Of a stretch of DNA of 64,000 nt, positions 1 through 8,613 are shown piece after piece; the first letter of the stretch is position 1; each line of letters begins with the position of its first letter. The DNA is from Candidatus Thermochlorobacteriaceae bacterium (GTDB lineage Bacteria > Bacteroidota > Chlorobiia > Chlorobiales > Thermochlorobacteraceae). The notes under the pieces were generated by a model. That model was not told the DNA's origin. It saw nothing but the letters and a program-made list of their open reading frames with translations, and ran no database searches. Location: NCBI GenBank assembly GCA_029263855.1, contig JAJUFC010000011.1, positions 62,001-126,000 of the forward strand, read 5' to 3'. The position numbers were made by a program, and so were the translations under genes.

Positions 1-2918
1 CTTGTACCTGTTGTCCAACTGCTGGTGGTGTTCCAGTTAAGTCCGGGAAAGCCCGTTGCTACCGCGCTAAAACTTCGATATACCGTTGGCGCGCCTGAAA
101 AACGGTTTGCATCACCGGCGGTGTAGTTCGCGTTGGCTAGCGTGAAGCCAGTGCCCGGATAAGTTCCAGTGGTTGATGCGCCGTTAAAGACAACTTGATT
201 GCTTCCGTCAAGGACATCGTCGGTGCCGCCGTCGGTCGAGCGCGTAAAGGGACTTGCGTCCAACACGCGGCCAGGCACGTAATCCGCTTCCGTGCCGCCA
301 ATATCCGCGTTGTCGTAGGTAAAGCGGTGTGAGACCGTTGGCAAGGTAGTAAAACCAGTATGCCTGACGCGCCAATAATAAGACAAAATATCCGGGTCTG
401 TTCCGCCGGTCGTGGCTAAAACTTGGTCGGCGGGGTTAATGGCGATGTAGCCATCGTCGGTGAAGGTATTGATGCTGACTTCGGCGGGGGTGTATTTGTC
501 GGTCGTGCCATCGAGTTCGCCAACAGGGAACAGGTAATTTCCCGTGCCCGTGATGTAGCGTTCTACGCCGGGCGAAGTTGGCACGGCGTTCACGCGAATG
601 TATTTGGTTGTGCCAAAGCCGCCGCCTGTGGTGGTAATCGCGCCCGTCGCGCCATTGTTGATGCGCAGGCGATAGATGTCGATGTTGAAAAGACTCGTCG
701 AACCTGCGAGCGTGAGCGTGCCGTTGATGGTTTGGTTTGCCGTGAGCGTGGCGCCGGGGTTTTGCGCGTTATCGAGCGTGAGGTTGCCGAATTGTCCCGT
801 GCCGTCGCCGCCGATGATTTGCGTCGCCGAGCCCGCGAGCCGCAGTTGTCCCGACCCTGTGCTTTGATGCACGCCAGAGTTGGTAACATTGCCGAGCGCT
901 AAAATTTCAAAGCCGTTGTCGCTAAATGGCGCAGAGCCGATGAGCGTCAGCGTATTGCGCACGATAATGTTTTGGCTGATAAAGAGCGTGCCGCTTGCGC
1001 GTTGCACCGTGAGGTTGTGAAAGCCCGGACTGCCGGTGTTGACTTCCAGCGTGCCAGCAATCGTGATGAAATCCGAGCCATCGCCCGTGAAGGTAACGGT
1101 GTTCGTGCCCGTGCGGAAGGTCGTGCTCGTTTGAACATTGAGCGTTCCGCCAATGGTGACGTTTTGATTGTTCGCGTTGAAAAGCGGCGAACTGCCCGTT
1201 TGAATGGTGAAATCGCCAAGCACGGTGAGCGGACGCGCCGTGTTTGCACCAACTCCGCTGCCACCGTCCACAGCGGAGTTGATAGCCGCTAAAACAAGTT
1301 GCGCCGCACCTGCGCCCGCTTTGTTGACAGTGAAATTTGGCATTGAAGCTGTCGCGGAAATACGCGCATCGGTTCCACTGGCGGGTATGGTTGCGTTAAT
1401 CGTGCCGCCCGTTACATTGATGTTGCTGGGCGAACAACGGATGTCAATCAAACCATTCACCGCAGTTCCGCCTGTTTCTGGGTCCGCGATGTTGAGCGTG
1501 CCGCCCGTCATAATGAAGACTTGGTCGAGATACGGCATGCAAAAACGCGCATATCCATTGTTAGAAGAACCAGGAAATGAAGCGTTGATATTGACCGTGC
1601 CGCCCGAGAGACGAAACGAGCCACGTGGGTCGCTCCCGCCCAGCGTTGACGGACGGTATTTCTCCGCGTTCAATACGCCCCCCTCCATCACGACTGCGCC
1701 AGTGCCACGCGGCACCAAACCTTCATTTGTGCAAGTAATCGTGCCTGCCGTTTGGCGATACGTGCCATAGACCACGAGCGCGTTGCCCGATGCGGAAATC
1801 GTTGCGCCGTCGTTCCAGAGTTGCGCATTTTCGCCTAACTCAACCGATGCGCCCGGCGACGCGCCGGTTTCAGGTCCGCCCAAGTCATAGTTCGGCGAGC
1901 CTGATGAGACCAAGTCGCTAATGGTGATGTTCGGTCCTAAACGCAAGATGCCGTTGGTGATGACGAAGCGTTGTCCGCCTGCGGTCGTTGTGCCGCCGTT
2001 GCCAAAGAACTGTGGGTTTGCCGAGCCGGTGGGCACGACAACTGAAAGCACGTGCGTTTGACCCGTGCCTTTATTGACGATGAAGTTTCCAAATTGCGTG
2101 CTGTGCCCGATGTTGAGCGTAACGGTATTATCGGTTGCCCCTGTGAAACGAATGCGCGCCGAGCCGCCCGCCGTCGTGAAAGGATTTGCGCCTTCGGCGA
2201 GGTTCGTGAGGTCAATCGTGCCGCTGTTGGTGAGATTGCCGCTAAGGTTGATGGCGTGTTGCACCGCATTTGTCGAAGCGCCGACATTAAGCGTCGCGCC
2301 GCTATTGACCGTCAGGTTGCCGCTGATGTCGAGCGTTACGACAAGCGCTGTGCCCGTGCCGCCAATCGTGAGCGTATTGCTCTCGACGGTCAGGTTGCCA
2401 TTGAGGGTGAATGTTGTGGCTGAGGCGGGCGCGAAGGATTTTGCGCCTGTGCCTGCGATGGTGAGGTTGTTGTAGACGGTTGTGCCGCTCGGCAAGGTAT
2501 ATGCGCCGCCTTCGTAGCGCACCGTGCCGCCGCCCGTTTGCAAGAAGGGATTGCTGGCGAGTGCCGTCAGCACGGTCGGAAACGCGCCTGCGCTGATGCG
2601 GAGCGTGCCCGTGCCTTGCAGCGTCCCAATCGTCTGCGTCGTAAAGCCTTGAATGTTGAGCGTGCCGTTAATCGTAACGGTGCGACTGGCGACGATCTGC
2701 ACAATCTGCGCGTTTGCCGTCAGCGTAATTGTGTGTCCCGGATTGATGGTAAAATTGTCGTCGACATTTGGCGTAACGAAGTCCACGCCGCCGTTGGTCA
2801 GCGTCCAGATGTTTGGGTCGGCGAAGTTTCCGCTTTGGAAGGAGTAGAGTTGCCGGTTTTGAGCGTTGACTGTTGCAGCGGCGACGAGAAAAAGGATAAG
2901 TAACTTTACGACATTCAT
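1..2918 (-). CDS. Large secreted beta-strand-repeat protein, C-terminus beyond left edge
   Basis: An uninterrupted reading frame runs from ATG at 2918 to the left edge, about 972 codons with no stop, so the gene is partial. It begins with a signal peptide (MNVVKLLILFLVAAATVNAQ). The mature part opens with a short motif around FADPNIWT, and a related motif (LNWNTTSSWT) recurs at the window edge. Between them are dozens of short strands of the type ITISGTLNV, rich in Gly, Thr, Asn and Ser, as expected of a parallel beta-helix or autotransporter-like surface protein. The family is unknown to me. In this type of bacterium such proteins often end in a type IX secretion sorting domain, but that end is outside the window. 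No clear Shine-Dalgarno sequence precedes the ATG. Function (adhesin, surface layer or enzyme scaffold) cannot be told from this part. Confidence 0.85.
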   Translation of the reverse strand, partial: MNVVKLLILFLVAAATVNAQNRQLYSFQSGNFADPNIWTLTNGGVDFVTPNVDDNFTINPGHTITLTANAQIVQIVASRTVTINGTLNIQGFTTQTIGTLQGTGTLRISAGAFPTVLTALASNPFLQTGGGTVRYEGGAYTLPSGTTVYNNLTIAGTGAKSFAPASATTFTLNGNLTVESNTLTIGGTGTALVVTLDISGNLTVNSGATLNVGASTNAVQHAINLSGNLTNSGTIDLTNLAEGANPFTTAGGSARIRFTGATDNTVTLNIGHSTQFGNFIVNKGTGQTHVLSVVVPTGSANPQFFGNGGTTTAGGQRFVITNGILRLGPNITISDLVSSGSPNYDLGGPETGASPGASVELGENAQLWNDGATISASGNALVVYGTYRQTAGTITCTNEGLVPRGTGAVVMEGGVLNAEKYRPSTLGGSDPRGSFRLSGGTVNINASFPGSSNNGYARFCMPYLDQVFIMTGGTLNIADPETGGTAVNGLIDIRCSPSNINVTGGTINATIPASGTDARISATASMPNFTVNKAGAGAAQLVLAAINSAVDGGSGVGANTARPLTVLGDFTIQTGSSPLFNANNQNVTIGGTLNVQTSTTFRTGTNTVTFTGDGSDFITIAGTLEVNTGSPGFHNLTVQRASGTLFISQNIIVRNTLTLIGSAPFSDNGFEILALGNVTNSGVHQSTGSGQLRLAGSATQIIGGDGTGQFGNLTLDNAQNPGATLTANQTINGTLTLAGSTSLFNIDIYRLRINNGATGAITTTGGGFGTTKYIRVNAVPTSPGVERYITGTGNYLFPVGELDGTTDKYTPAEVSINTFTDDGYIAINPADQVLATTGGTDPDILSYYWRVRHTGFTTLPTVSHRFTYDNADIGGTEADYVPGRVLDASPFTRSTDGGTDDVLDGSNQVVFNGASTTGTYPGTGFTLANANYTAGDANRFSGAPTVYRSFSAVATGFPGLNWNTTSSWTTGT

Positions 2919-3120
2919 TTTGATGACAGTTAGAGTTTATTTGCTGGCTGAAATTTTTGCGATGCTCTGCGCAATCTGTGCAAAATTCGTTCCAATTTTG
3001 CTCTTTTGCTCAAACATTTTGCCTGCAACGGCTTTTTGCGGTGGTGAGTTTGTGATGGTTTCGCGAGATTACGAAAGGTATTTTGCATTCGTTTAGTTTG
3101 GTAATACTTTTTTACCGATT

Positions 3121-3678
3121 TCAGAGATTGACAAAAAATCGTCGCGCGCCATCGAGCAGGAGCCAAACAAGCGCGTTGATGGTCAAAACGATGAGCAAAA
3201 TGGTGGTCGTATAGGCGGCACGGCGCGATTCGGCGGGCTTCATCAGCACGGGAATCCCCGTGTGATACAAATAAGTTGCCACAATCACGCCAATCGGCTT
3301 CATCACGAAAAGCCACTCGATGTCGGCTTGAATGAGTTGCGCAAGCCACAGCGGCGTAGAGCAATAAACAACGAGCTTCGCAGCTGAATTTCTATCAGCA
3401 TTTGATTGAAATCGCGGCGACAAGTCATAGACGAGGCTAATCGTCAAAAACAGCGCGAGCATCAACACTGCGAAATTGACCATCGCGAAATACACCATCT
3501 TCAAGCGGATTCCAACCACGACCAGTTCCCAAAACACCGTCGCGAAAATCAGCGGCAAGGCGTAATCGCGAATGATTTCCTGAGATTCATAAACCGGCTC
3601 GTTTTCAATCGCCACCCATTCCACTTGCGGGCGCAACAGCAAATTTTTGATGCGAACAACCAGTTTTTTGAAATCCAT
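3121..3678 (-). CDS. Yip1-family integral membrane protein
   Basis: A 185-residue protein. The N-terminal cytosolic stretch (residues 1-35) carries the pattern usual for bacterial Yip1-domain proteins, in which a short basic helix is followed by 'P..EW..I..E'. Four or five hydrophobic segments follow (about 40-60, 65-85, 105-150 and 160-177). Bacterial Yip1 proteins are small multi-pass inner-membrane proteins of unknown biochemical role. The gene is transcribed divergently from upp, whose start lies 60 bases away, so the two share a promoter region. The call rests on the N-terminal motif and the membrane pattern. Confidence 0.65.
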   Translation of the reverse strand: MDFKKLVVRIKNLLLRPQVEWVAIENEPVYESQEIIRDYALPLIFATVFWELVVVGIRLKMVYFAMVNFAVLMLALFLTISLVYDLSPRFQSNADRNSAAKLVVYCSTPLWLAQLIQADIEWLFVMKPIGVIVATYLYHTGIPVLMKPAESRRAAYTTTILLIVLTINALVWLLLDGARRFFVNL

Positions 3679-3696
3679 AAAGCCAAGTCGTTTTTG

Positions 3697-3704
3697 TATC
3701 TTCG
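3697..3704 (+). promoter_or_regulatory. Putative -7 promoter box (TATCTTCG) of upp
   Basis: The octamer TATCTTCG lies 34 bases before the upp ATG. The same octamer lies upstream of the tRNA gene, and close variants precede recR, rpmB and the zinc-ribbon gene. It resembles the Bacteroidota -7 consensus TAnnTTTG. I see no well-spaced TTG -33 box here. Confidence 0.3.
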
Positions 3705-3738
3705 CTCTCGCAACCTAACGACGAGATACGGAATTTCT

Positions 3739-4359
3739 ATGAGTTTTACCTTGCTCGACAACGCGCTTCTCAAATGCGACCTTTCGACGCTTCGCGACAA
3801 ACGCACGCCCAACACGATATTCAGAGCCACTTTGGAGCGCATCTCGGAAGTGATGGCGGTGGAAATTTGCCGCTCGTTTGAGTTAGAAACGTTTGACTAT
3901 GAAACGCCGCTCGAAGCCACGACGGGCTACCAGTTCAAAGAATCGTTTTTAATCGCGCCCGTGCTTCGCGCGGGATTGGGCTTGCAAAACGGCTTCTTGA
4001 AATTTCTCCCCAACGCCACCGTTTCGCACATTGGCATTTCGCGCGACCATCAAACGCACGCGCCGCATTTTTATTACTCCAACATTCCCGCGCATATTGA
4101 ATCGCTCCACTGCCTCGTGCTAGACCCGATGCTCGCCACTGGCGGAAGCGCCACGATGGCGACTTCCCTGCTCAAAGAAAAAGGCGCGAAAAAACTCTCG
4201 CTCGTCTCCGTCGTCGTCGCTCCCGAAGGCGTCAAATACTTCTCCGAACAGCACCCCGACGTGCATATCTTCGCCGCCGCCCTCGACCGCGAACTCAACG
4301 CCAACAAATACATTCTTCCCGGTCTTGGCGACGCGGGCGATAGAATCTTCGGCACTTAA
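3739..4359 (+). CDS. upp: Uracil phosphoribosyltransferase
   Basis: A 206-residue protein matching the usual UPRT length. It makes UMP from uracil and PRPP in pyrimidine salvage, in the cytosol. The PRPP-binding loop (LDPMLATGGSA) and the C-terminal uracil-binding signature (GLGDAGDRIFGT) are both present and intact. The reading frame is open upstream to 3406, but that extension is unrelated to UPRT and overlaps the divergent Yip1 gene on the other strand. The ATG at 3739 gives the family length and is the likely start. The stop overlaps the convergent VanZ-like gene stop by a few bases. Confidence 0.95.
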   Translation: MSFTLLDNALLKCDLSTLRDKRTPNTIFRATLERISEVMAVEICRSFELETFDYETPLEATTGYQFKESFLIAPVLRAGLGLQNGFLKFLPNATVSHIGISRDHQTHAPHFYYSNIPAHIESLHCLVLDPMLATGGSATMATSLLKEKGAKKLSLVSVVVAPEGVKYFSEQHPDVHIFAAALDRELNANKYILPGLGDAGDRIFGT

Positions 4360-4742
4360 AGTTCCTTCGTCGGAAATTTCCAAAAGACGAGCGACGCAAG
4401 AAAAATGCCCAGCACATCGGCGTTCAAATCCCAAATCTCCGACGAGCGATTGGGCGTGAAAAATTGATGCGTCTCGTCGCTAATGGCATAAAGCGTCGCA
4501 ATGAGCAAACCGCACACCAGCGCATGCTCCGAGAGATACGCAAATCGCCGTTGATGCCGAAACGCATGCAAGAGCGCCAACGCGAAAACAAAATAAATTG
4601 CGACGTGAATGAGTTTATCGTGCGAAAAGAGTTCAAACGGCGGAATTTTCTCGCCCGGTATGCTCGACTGAACGAAAATCGCAAGCGCGCAAACGACGGC
4701 AGGAAATTGATTGAAGAAAAAGGATTTAGACACGGCTCGCAT
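4356..4742 (-). CDS. VanZ-like family membrane protein
   Basis: Small multi-pass membrane protein with the VanZ-like pattern: a first helix, a loop ending in 'HDKLIHVAIYFVFALALL', two further helices with 'SDETHQFFTPNRSSEIWDLNADVLG', and a final helix. The motif DETHQ..P.R....D...N..G is the conserved part of this family. VanZ itself gives low-level teicoplanin resistance, but most relatives have no assigned role. The frame is open to 4805. I place the start at the ATG at 4742, just before the first family-like segment; 4760, 4775 and 4784 are alternatives. It is the last gene of a five-gene minus-strand operon and overlaps the end of the DCC gene. Confidence 0.75.
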   Translation of the reverse strand: MRAVSKSFFFNQFPAVVCALAIFVQSSIPGEKIPPFELFSHDKLIHVAIYFVFALALLHAFRHQRRFAYLSEHALVCGLLIATLYAISDETHQFFTPNRSSEIWDLNADVLGIFLASLVFWKFPTKEL

Positions 4743-5133
4743 CGCTTTGCTCGGATTCATAAAACTCGGAGACATAACATTCATCGGCGCACCCAAAAAT
4801 GCCATACCGATTCGCCGCGATGAGTTTGTAGAATTTCTCCCCGAGTTCCGTCTTGAAAAATCCCGACCCGATTTTTAGCATTGGAAAATGCTCCGCCAAT
4901 TTGGCGACGGCTTCTCCCGCTTTGAAGACGCTCCCGCTTTCGTCGATGAAATGCAACGCCGATTTTAACTCGTCGCGCTTCAACGCATATCGCTCGATGA
5001 GCGCGTCGGCTTTTTGAAACGGAATGAACGACGCTTTGAAATCTTTTTCGCCGACGCGGTTTTGCGGTTCGAGCGTTTTGATGAGATTGATGCACAAGTT
5101 ACAGTAGCCGTCGTAAATGAGAATTGGTTTCAT
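4726..5133 (-). CDS. DCC-family thiol-disulfide oxidoreductase (DUF393)
   Basis: A 135-residue protein starting with the family signature: a beta strand followed by D8-G-Y-C11-N-L-C14, giving the DxxCxxC motif. DCC proteins are predicted thioredoxin-fold oxidoreductases. The start ATG at 5133 overlaps the stop of the photolyase gene in an ATGA, so translation is probably coupled. DCC genes are often found near photolyase-like genes, which suggests a link to flavin or light chemistry, but no substrate is known. Confidence 0.85.
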   Translation of the reverse strand: MKPILIYDGYCNLCINLIKTLEPQNRVGEKDFKASFIPFQKADALIERYALKRDELKSALHFIDESGSVFKAGEAVAKLAEHFPMLKIGSGFFKTELGEKFYKLIAANRYGIFGCADECYVSEFYESEQSDASRV

Positions 5134-6680
5134 GCGTAGTAAGTGTTTGGTTTTAGGTTCGATAAAAATGTCTCGGCGGATTCGCGAATCGCCTGTTTCT
5201 GTTCGTTTGACATTTTATCGAGCGTCCCGTAAATCATCGCGATTCGGTTGTTCGGACGCAGTTTGGCTTCGTTGCGCATGAGAAAATCCCAGTAGAGATA
5301 ATTAAATGGACACGCCCTCTCGCCCGTTTTTTCTTTCGGGCTATAAGCGCACGACTTACAATAGTCGCTCATTTTTTCGATATACGCCGCGCCCGAACAG
5401 TAAGGCTTTGTCGCGACAAATCCGCCATCGGCAAATTGCGACATTCCAATCACGTTCGGCGTTACGACCCAATCGTAAGCGTCGAGATAAAACTCCCAAA
5501 ACCATTGATTGATGTGCTTCGGCTGAACGCCCGCCAACAAGGCGAAATTTCCCAAGACCATTAACCGCTCGATGTGATGCGTATAGCCGAACTTCAAGAC
5601 TTTTTGAATTGCCTTTGAAAGACAGTTCATCTTTGTTTCGCCCGTCCAATAAAAATCGGGGAGCGGTCGCTGATGGTTGAAATAATTTTCTTCGTGGTAA
5701 TCGCCCTGCGCCATTTTCACCCAATAGCACCCGTAAATGAACTCGCGCCAACCGATGATTTGCCTGACGAAACCCTCGACGGAATTGAGCGGCGCGCACC
5801 CGTCGTAATACGCAACAACGGCTTTTTCGACGCACTGCATCGGGTCGAGCAAGCCAATGTTGATAAGCGGCGAAATGACGGAGTGAAACATCACGAGTTC
5901 ATTTTGTAGCATCGTGTCTTCAAAGTCGCCGAAATGCGCCAAACGATGTTTGATGAAATCGTCTAAAAATCGTTCTGCGTCGATGCGCTTTGTCGGCAGG
6001 TGGAAGTGCTCGGTCGTGCCGATGTTGTTCGGGAAGAATTTTTCGACGAGGGCTTCGACTTCCCTATCAATCGCATCTTTTTCGGGTTTCCAGATTGGCG
6101 GAAGTTTGAGTTTGGATTGCGCGAAGGCTTTGGCGGTTTGGCGATTTTCTTTGTCGTAATTCCATTCGCCACCGACGGGCTTGCCGTTTTCCATCAAGAC
6201 GTTGAGCTTCTTGCGCATCTCTCGGTAATAATGCTCCATAATGAGATGCTTTTTGCCTTTGTGCTTTTTGACGAACTCGTCCCTATCGGTGAGGAACATT
6301 GAGTTTGGCGTGAGCGAGACTTCAATGTTCAATTTTTCGGAGAGCGATTCGGCGAATTTCACCGTCGCTTGTTCGTGCGGCGACATCACCAGCAACCGCT
6401 CAATGCGATGCGTTTTGACCGCGTCGCTCAACGCTTGGAGAAAATTTTTGCCGTTATCGAGTTCTTCGTAGCAGACTTGGTAGCCGTTGGCGCGCAGTTC
6501 GTCGCGGAAGTGGCGCATCGCGGAAAAGCAGAGCAAGAGTTTCGCCTTGTGGTGATTGAGCTCGCGAGCGTGTTCGAGCGATTCAATCATAATGACTACG
6601 TCGCGCTGTGAGTTTAATTGTTGGAGCGCGGAATTTTTGAGCGAGAGTTGGTCGCCGAGAATCCAAGCGGCTTGCTTCAT
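5130..6680 (-). CDS. Cryptochrome/photolyase family protein, iron-sulfur bacterial type
   Basis: A 516-residue flavoprotein of the FeS-BCP class (prokaryotic 6-4 photolyase, like Agrobacterium PhrB). It should bind FAD and use light to repair (6-4) photoproducts, or act as a sensor. The N-terminus (AAWILGDQLS) begins the alpha/beta antenna domain. The C-terminal half has the class-specific Trp-rich region (WREFIYGCYW) and the cysteine cluster YCKSCAYSP...ACPFNYLYWDFL, which together supply the cysteines for a [4Fe-4S] cluster. An earlier ATG at 6740 is in frame, but the one at 6680 overlaps the flavin reductase stop as ATGA and starts exactly at the conserved core. The neighbouring flavin reductase may supply reduced flavin. 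Confidence 0.9.
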   Translation of the reverse strand: MKQAAWILGDQLSLKNSALQQLNSQRDVVIMIESLEHARELNHHKAKLLLCFSAMRHFRDELRANGYQVCYEELDNGKNFLQALSDAVKTHRIERLLVMSPHEQATVKFAESLSEKLNIEVSLTPNSMFLTDRDEFVKKHKGKKHLIMEHYYREMRKKLNVLMENGKPVGGEWNYDKENRQTAKAFAQSKLKLPPIWKPEKDAIDREVEALVEKFFPNNIGTTEHFHLPTKRIDAERFLDDFIKHRLAHFGDFEDTMLQNELVMFHSVISPLINIGLLDPMQCVEKAVVAYYDGCAPLNSVEGFVRQIIGWREFIYGCYWVKMAQGDYHEENYFNHQRPLPDFYWTGETKMNCLSKAIQKVLKFGYTHHIERLMVLGNFALLAGVQPKHINQWFWEFYLDAYDWVVTPNVIGMSQFADGGFVATKPYCSGAAYIEKMSDYCKSCAYSPKEKTGERACPFNYLYWDFLMRNEAKLRPNNRIAMIYGTLDKMSNEQKQAIRESAETFLSNLKPNTYYA

Positions 6681-7312
6681 TGGGTTGATGATTTTGAAGG
6701 TCGTTTGAGTTCGAATCGGTCGCCGATGCCGCAATACCACAAACCGCCCAAGCGTCCGACGGGGTTCAGTTCAGCCATATCGATTTTGCCGTTTTTGAAG
6801 ACGCTTTCGCGCAGATGGATTTTGACGATTTCGCCCAAAATCAAACTGCCGCTCTGCACATCTTTTCCGAAGTCGATAATCTGCACGAGTTTACATTCGT
6901 AATTGACCATGCTTTCGGCGACGCGCTTTGGTTTAACGAGGCTCGACGGCTCGCGCGTCAGACCAGCCGCGTCGAATTCGCTTTCGTTTGGCGCGTAGTC
7001 GAAACTCGTTTGGTTCATTTTCTCGACAAGGTCGCGGCTGACGATATTCACAACGAACTCTCCCGTTTCGCGAATGTTGCGCAAGGTGTCTTTTTCCGTT
7101 GGCGCGCCGCCACTTTCTTTGAGCGCGGGCGCAAAGCATAAAATCGGCGGCTTTACGCTCGCCACAGTGAAGAACGAAAATGGCGCGAGATTGTCAATCC
7201 CTTCTTTGCTCACGGTCGAAACCCACGCAATTGGGCGCGGCATGACGGTGCTAATGAGAATTTTGTAAAGGTCGATGGAATTGATGTCGCTGGGCGATAG
7301 ATGTTGTGTCAT
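6677..7312 (-). CDS. Flavin reductase family protein (FMN-binding split barrel)
   Basis: A 211-residue protein with the split-barrel flavin reductase pattern: 'ISTVMPRPIAWVSTVSKEG.DNLAPFSFF' at the N-terminus and 'TGEFVVNIVSRDLVEKMN' in the middle. Members bind FMN and reduce it or another flavin with NAD(P)H, though many are uncharacterised. Its stop overlaps the photolyase start by four bases, and it begins two bases after the Omp85-like gene ends. The grouping suggests it supplies reduced flavin to the photolyase; that is an inference. Confidence 0.85.
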   Translation of the reverse strand: MTQHLSPSDINSIDLYKILISTVMPRPIAWVSTVSKEGIDNLAPFSFFTVASVKPPILCFAPALKESGGAPTEKDTLRNIRETGEFVVNIVSRDLVEKMNQTSFDYAPNESEFDAAGLTREPSSLVKPKRVAESMVNYECKLVQIIDFGKDVQSGSLILGEIVKIHLRESVFKNGKIDMAELNPVGRLGGLWYCGIGDRFELKRPSKSSTQ

Positions 7313-7314
7313 GG

Positions 7315-8436
7315 TTAAAAGGCTTCGTTGACTTGAATGTAAAATCCGTAAGTGCCTGCGGCTTTTCCGAAGTCGATGCGAGCAAACACACGCTCTTCGG
7401 GCGTGATGGCGAAGCGAATCCCAATGCCATAAGCCAACTTTAATCGCTTCAAGGCGATTTCATCGAAACTTCCCGATACGCTTCCCAAGCCCATAAACGC
7501 CGCCATTCCGAACCGCCATGCAATCGGACGGCGATATTCGGTTTGCATCACCAACAGTTGTTTATCGCGAAATCTGCCCTCGTAGAAACCTCGCATTCTC
7601 GCGCTTCCGCCTAAGCGCGGGAGCATCTGAAACGGCGCATCGCCCGACACAAAACTGAAATAGCCTTGCACAGCCAGCACTTCTTCGGTTCGTAAGGCGA
7701 AGAATTTTCGTGCGTCGAAGGTGTAGAGCCAGAAGTCGTGATTGCCACCTAATCCGCGATTGTAGTTCATCAGCGTGGCTTGATAGAAACTGCCTTGTGT
7801 CGGCGAAAAGGCATTGTCGCGCGAATCATAGTTGAGCAGGAGTCCAATGCCCGTGTTCTTGCTTCCTTCTCTGCCCGATATGCTGGGGTCGGTTGAGAGC
7901 GCGCCGTTCGGCAAAACGCTCAGCATGGTGAAGGTTTCGTTGTGGTATTGAATTCCGATATTGAGCTGCGGCAAGAGTTGTCGGAACACGGTTAGGCGCG
8001 CGCGCACGATTTCATTTTCGTAGCGTTCTTCCGCGTCCCAACTTGTAGAATTGCCAATGCCCCAGAACTTATCGGCGAATCGGATAAAGGAAAAATCGGC
8101 ATCGATGAAGTAGGTTTCGTTGAGAATGTAGATTTGGGGTTGAAATTGGAGAAAGAGTTGTCCGAGTTGCGTGTAGATGGCGTCGCCTTTGATGTTGGAG
8201 GCGCGCGATGTGCTTAAACTGCCGGGCAGTCGGAAGTAGTAAATTCCCACGATGCCGCCCGCGGTTTGCGTTTCGGGCGAGTAGAAGACAATCGGCAAGG
8301 CTAAGCCGCTCGATGAAGGCGTGAGCAGGCTATCAGGCTTGATGCTTTTTTTGATAGGGTCGTCTGCGGCGTGTTGCGCAAAAAGCGATGCGGTGCTGAA
8401 GCAAAAGGAAATCAAGAGTGCGTGAAATCGTCGCAT
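7315..8436 (-). CDS. Omp85/BamA-type outer-membrane beta-barrel protein without POTRA domains
   Basis: A 373-residue protein with a signal peptide (MRRFHALLISFCFSTASLFA) followed by alternating amphipathic strands. The pattern 'GLLLNYDSRDNAFSPTQGSFYQ' and the near-C-terminal 'YRRPIAWRFGMAAFMGLG' are the surface antigen D15/BamA barrel signatures, and the protein ends in a strand finishing with Phe (YIQVNEAF), as outer-membrane barrels do. There is no room for POTRA repeats, so it is a barrel-only member, not BamA itself. The frame is open to 8520; the ATG at 8436 puts the signal peptide at the N-terminus. First gene of the operon running through the photolyase. Confidence 0.8.
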   Translation of the reverse strand: MRRFHALLISFCFSTASLFAQHAADDPIKKSIKPDSLLTPSSSGLALPIVFYSPETQTAGGIVGIYYFRLPGSLSTSRASNIKGDAIYTQLGQLFLQFQPQIYILNETYFIDADFSFIRFADKFWGIGNSTSWDAEERYENEIVRARLTVFRQLLPQLNIGIQYHNETFTMLSVLPNGALSTDPSISGREGSKNTGIGLLLNYDSRDNAFSPTQGSFYQATLMNYNRGLGGNHDFWLYTFDARKFFALRTEEVLAVQGYFSFVSGDAPFQMLPRLGGSARMRGFYEGRFRDKQLLVMQTEYRRPIAWRFGMAAFMGLGSVSGSFDEIALKRLKLAYGIGIRFAITPEERVFARIDFGKAAGTYGFYIQVNEAF

Positions 8437-8613
8437 AGATGCGTGTTGGCGTTTGCCAAATTTAGAGAATATGGCTTGTGTATTTACGGTCAGATTTACC
8501 GCTAAACTTTTTTGTATCATTTGAGTATTATTGACCTTGCGCAGAAGTCCTCACGGATTTTGACTTATCCAATTTTTGATATTGATTTTTTCAACTTTCT
8601 TACTTACCAATCT

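Noticed and set aside
423-2903. Several plus- and minus-strand frames of 60-190 codons with odd composition
   Set aside because: They are shadows of the single large minus-strand gene that runs from 2918 to the left edge.
3406-3738. N-terminal extension of upp by 111 codons
   Set aside because: The extension has no UPRT similarity, overlaps the divergent Yip1 gene, and the ATG at 3739 gives the normal length.
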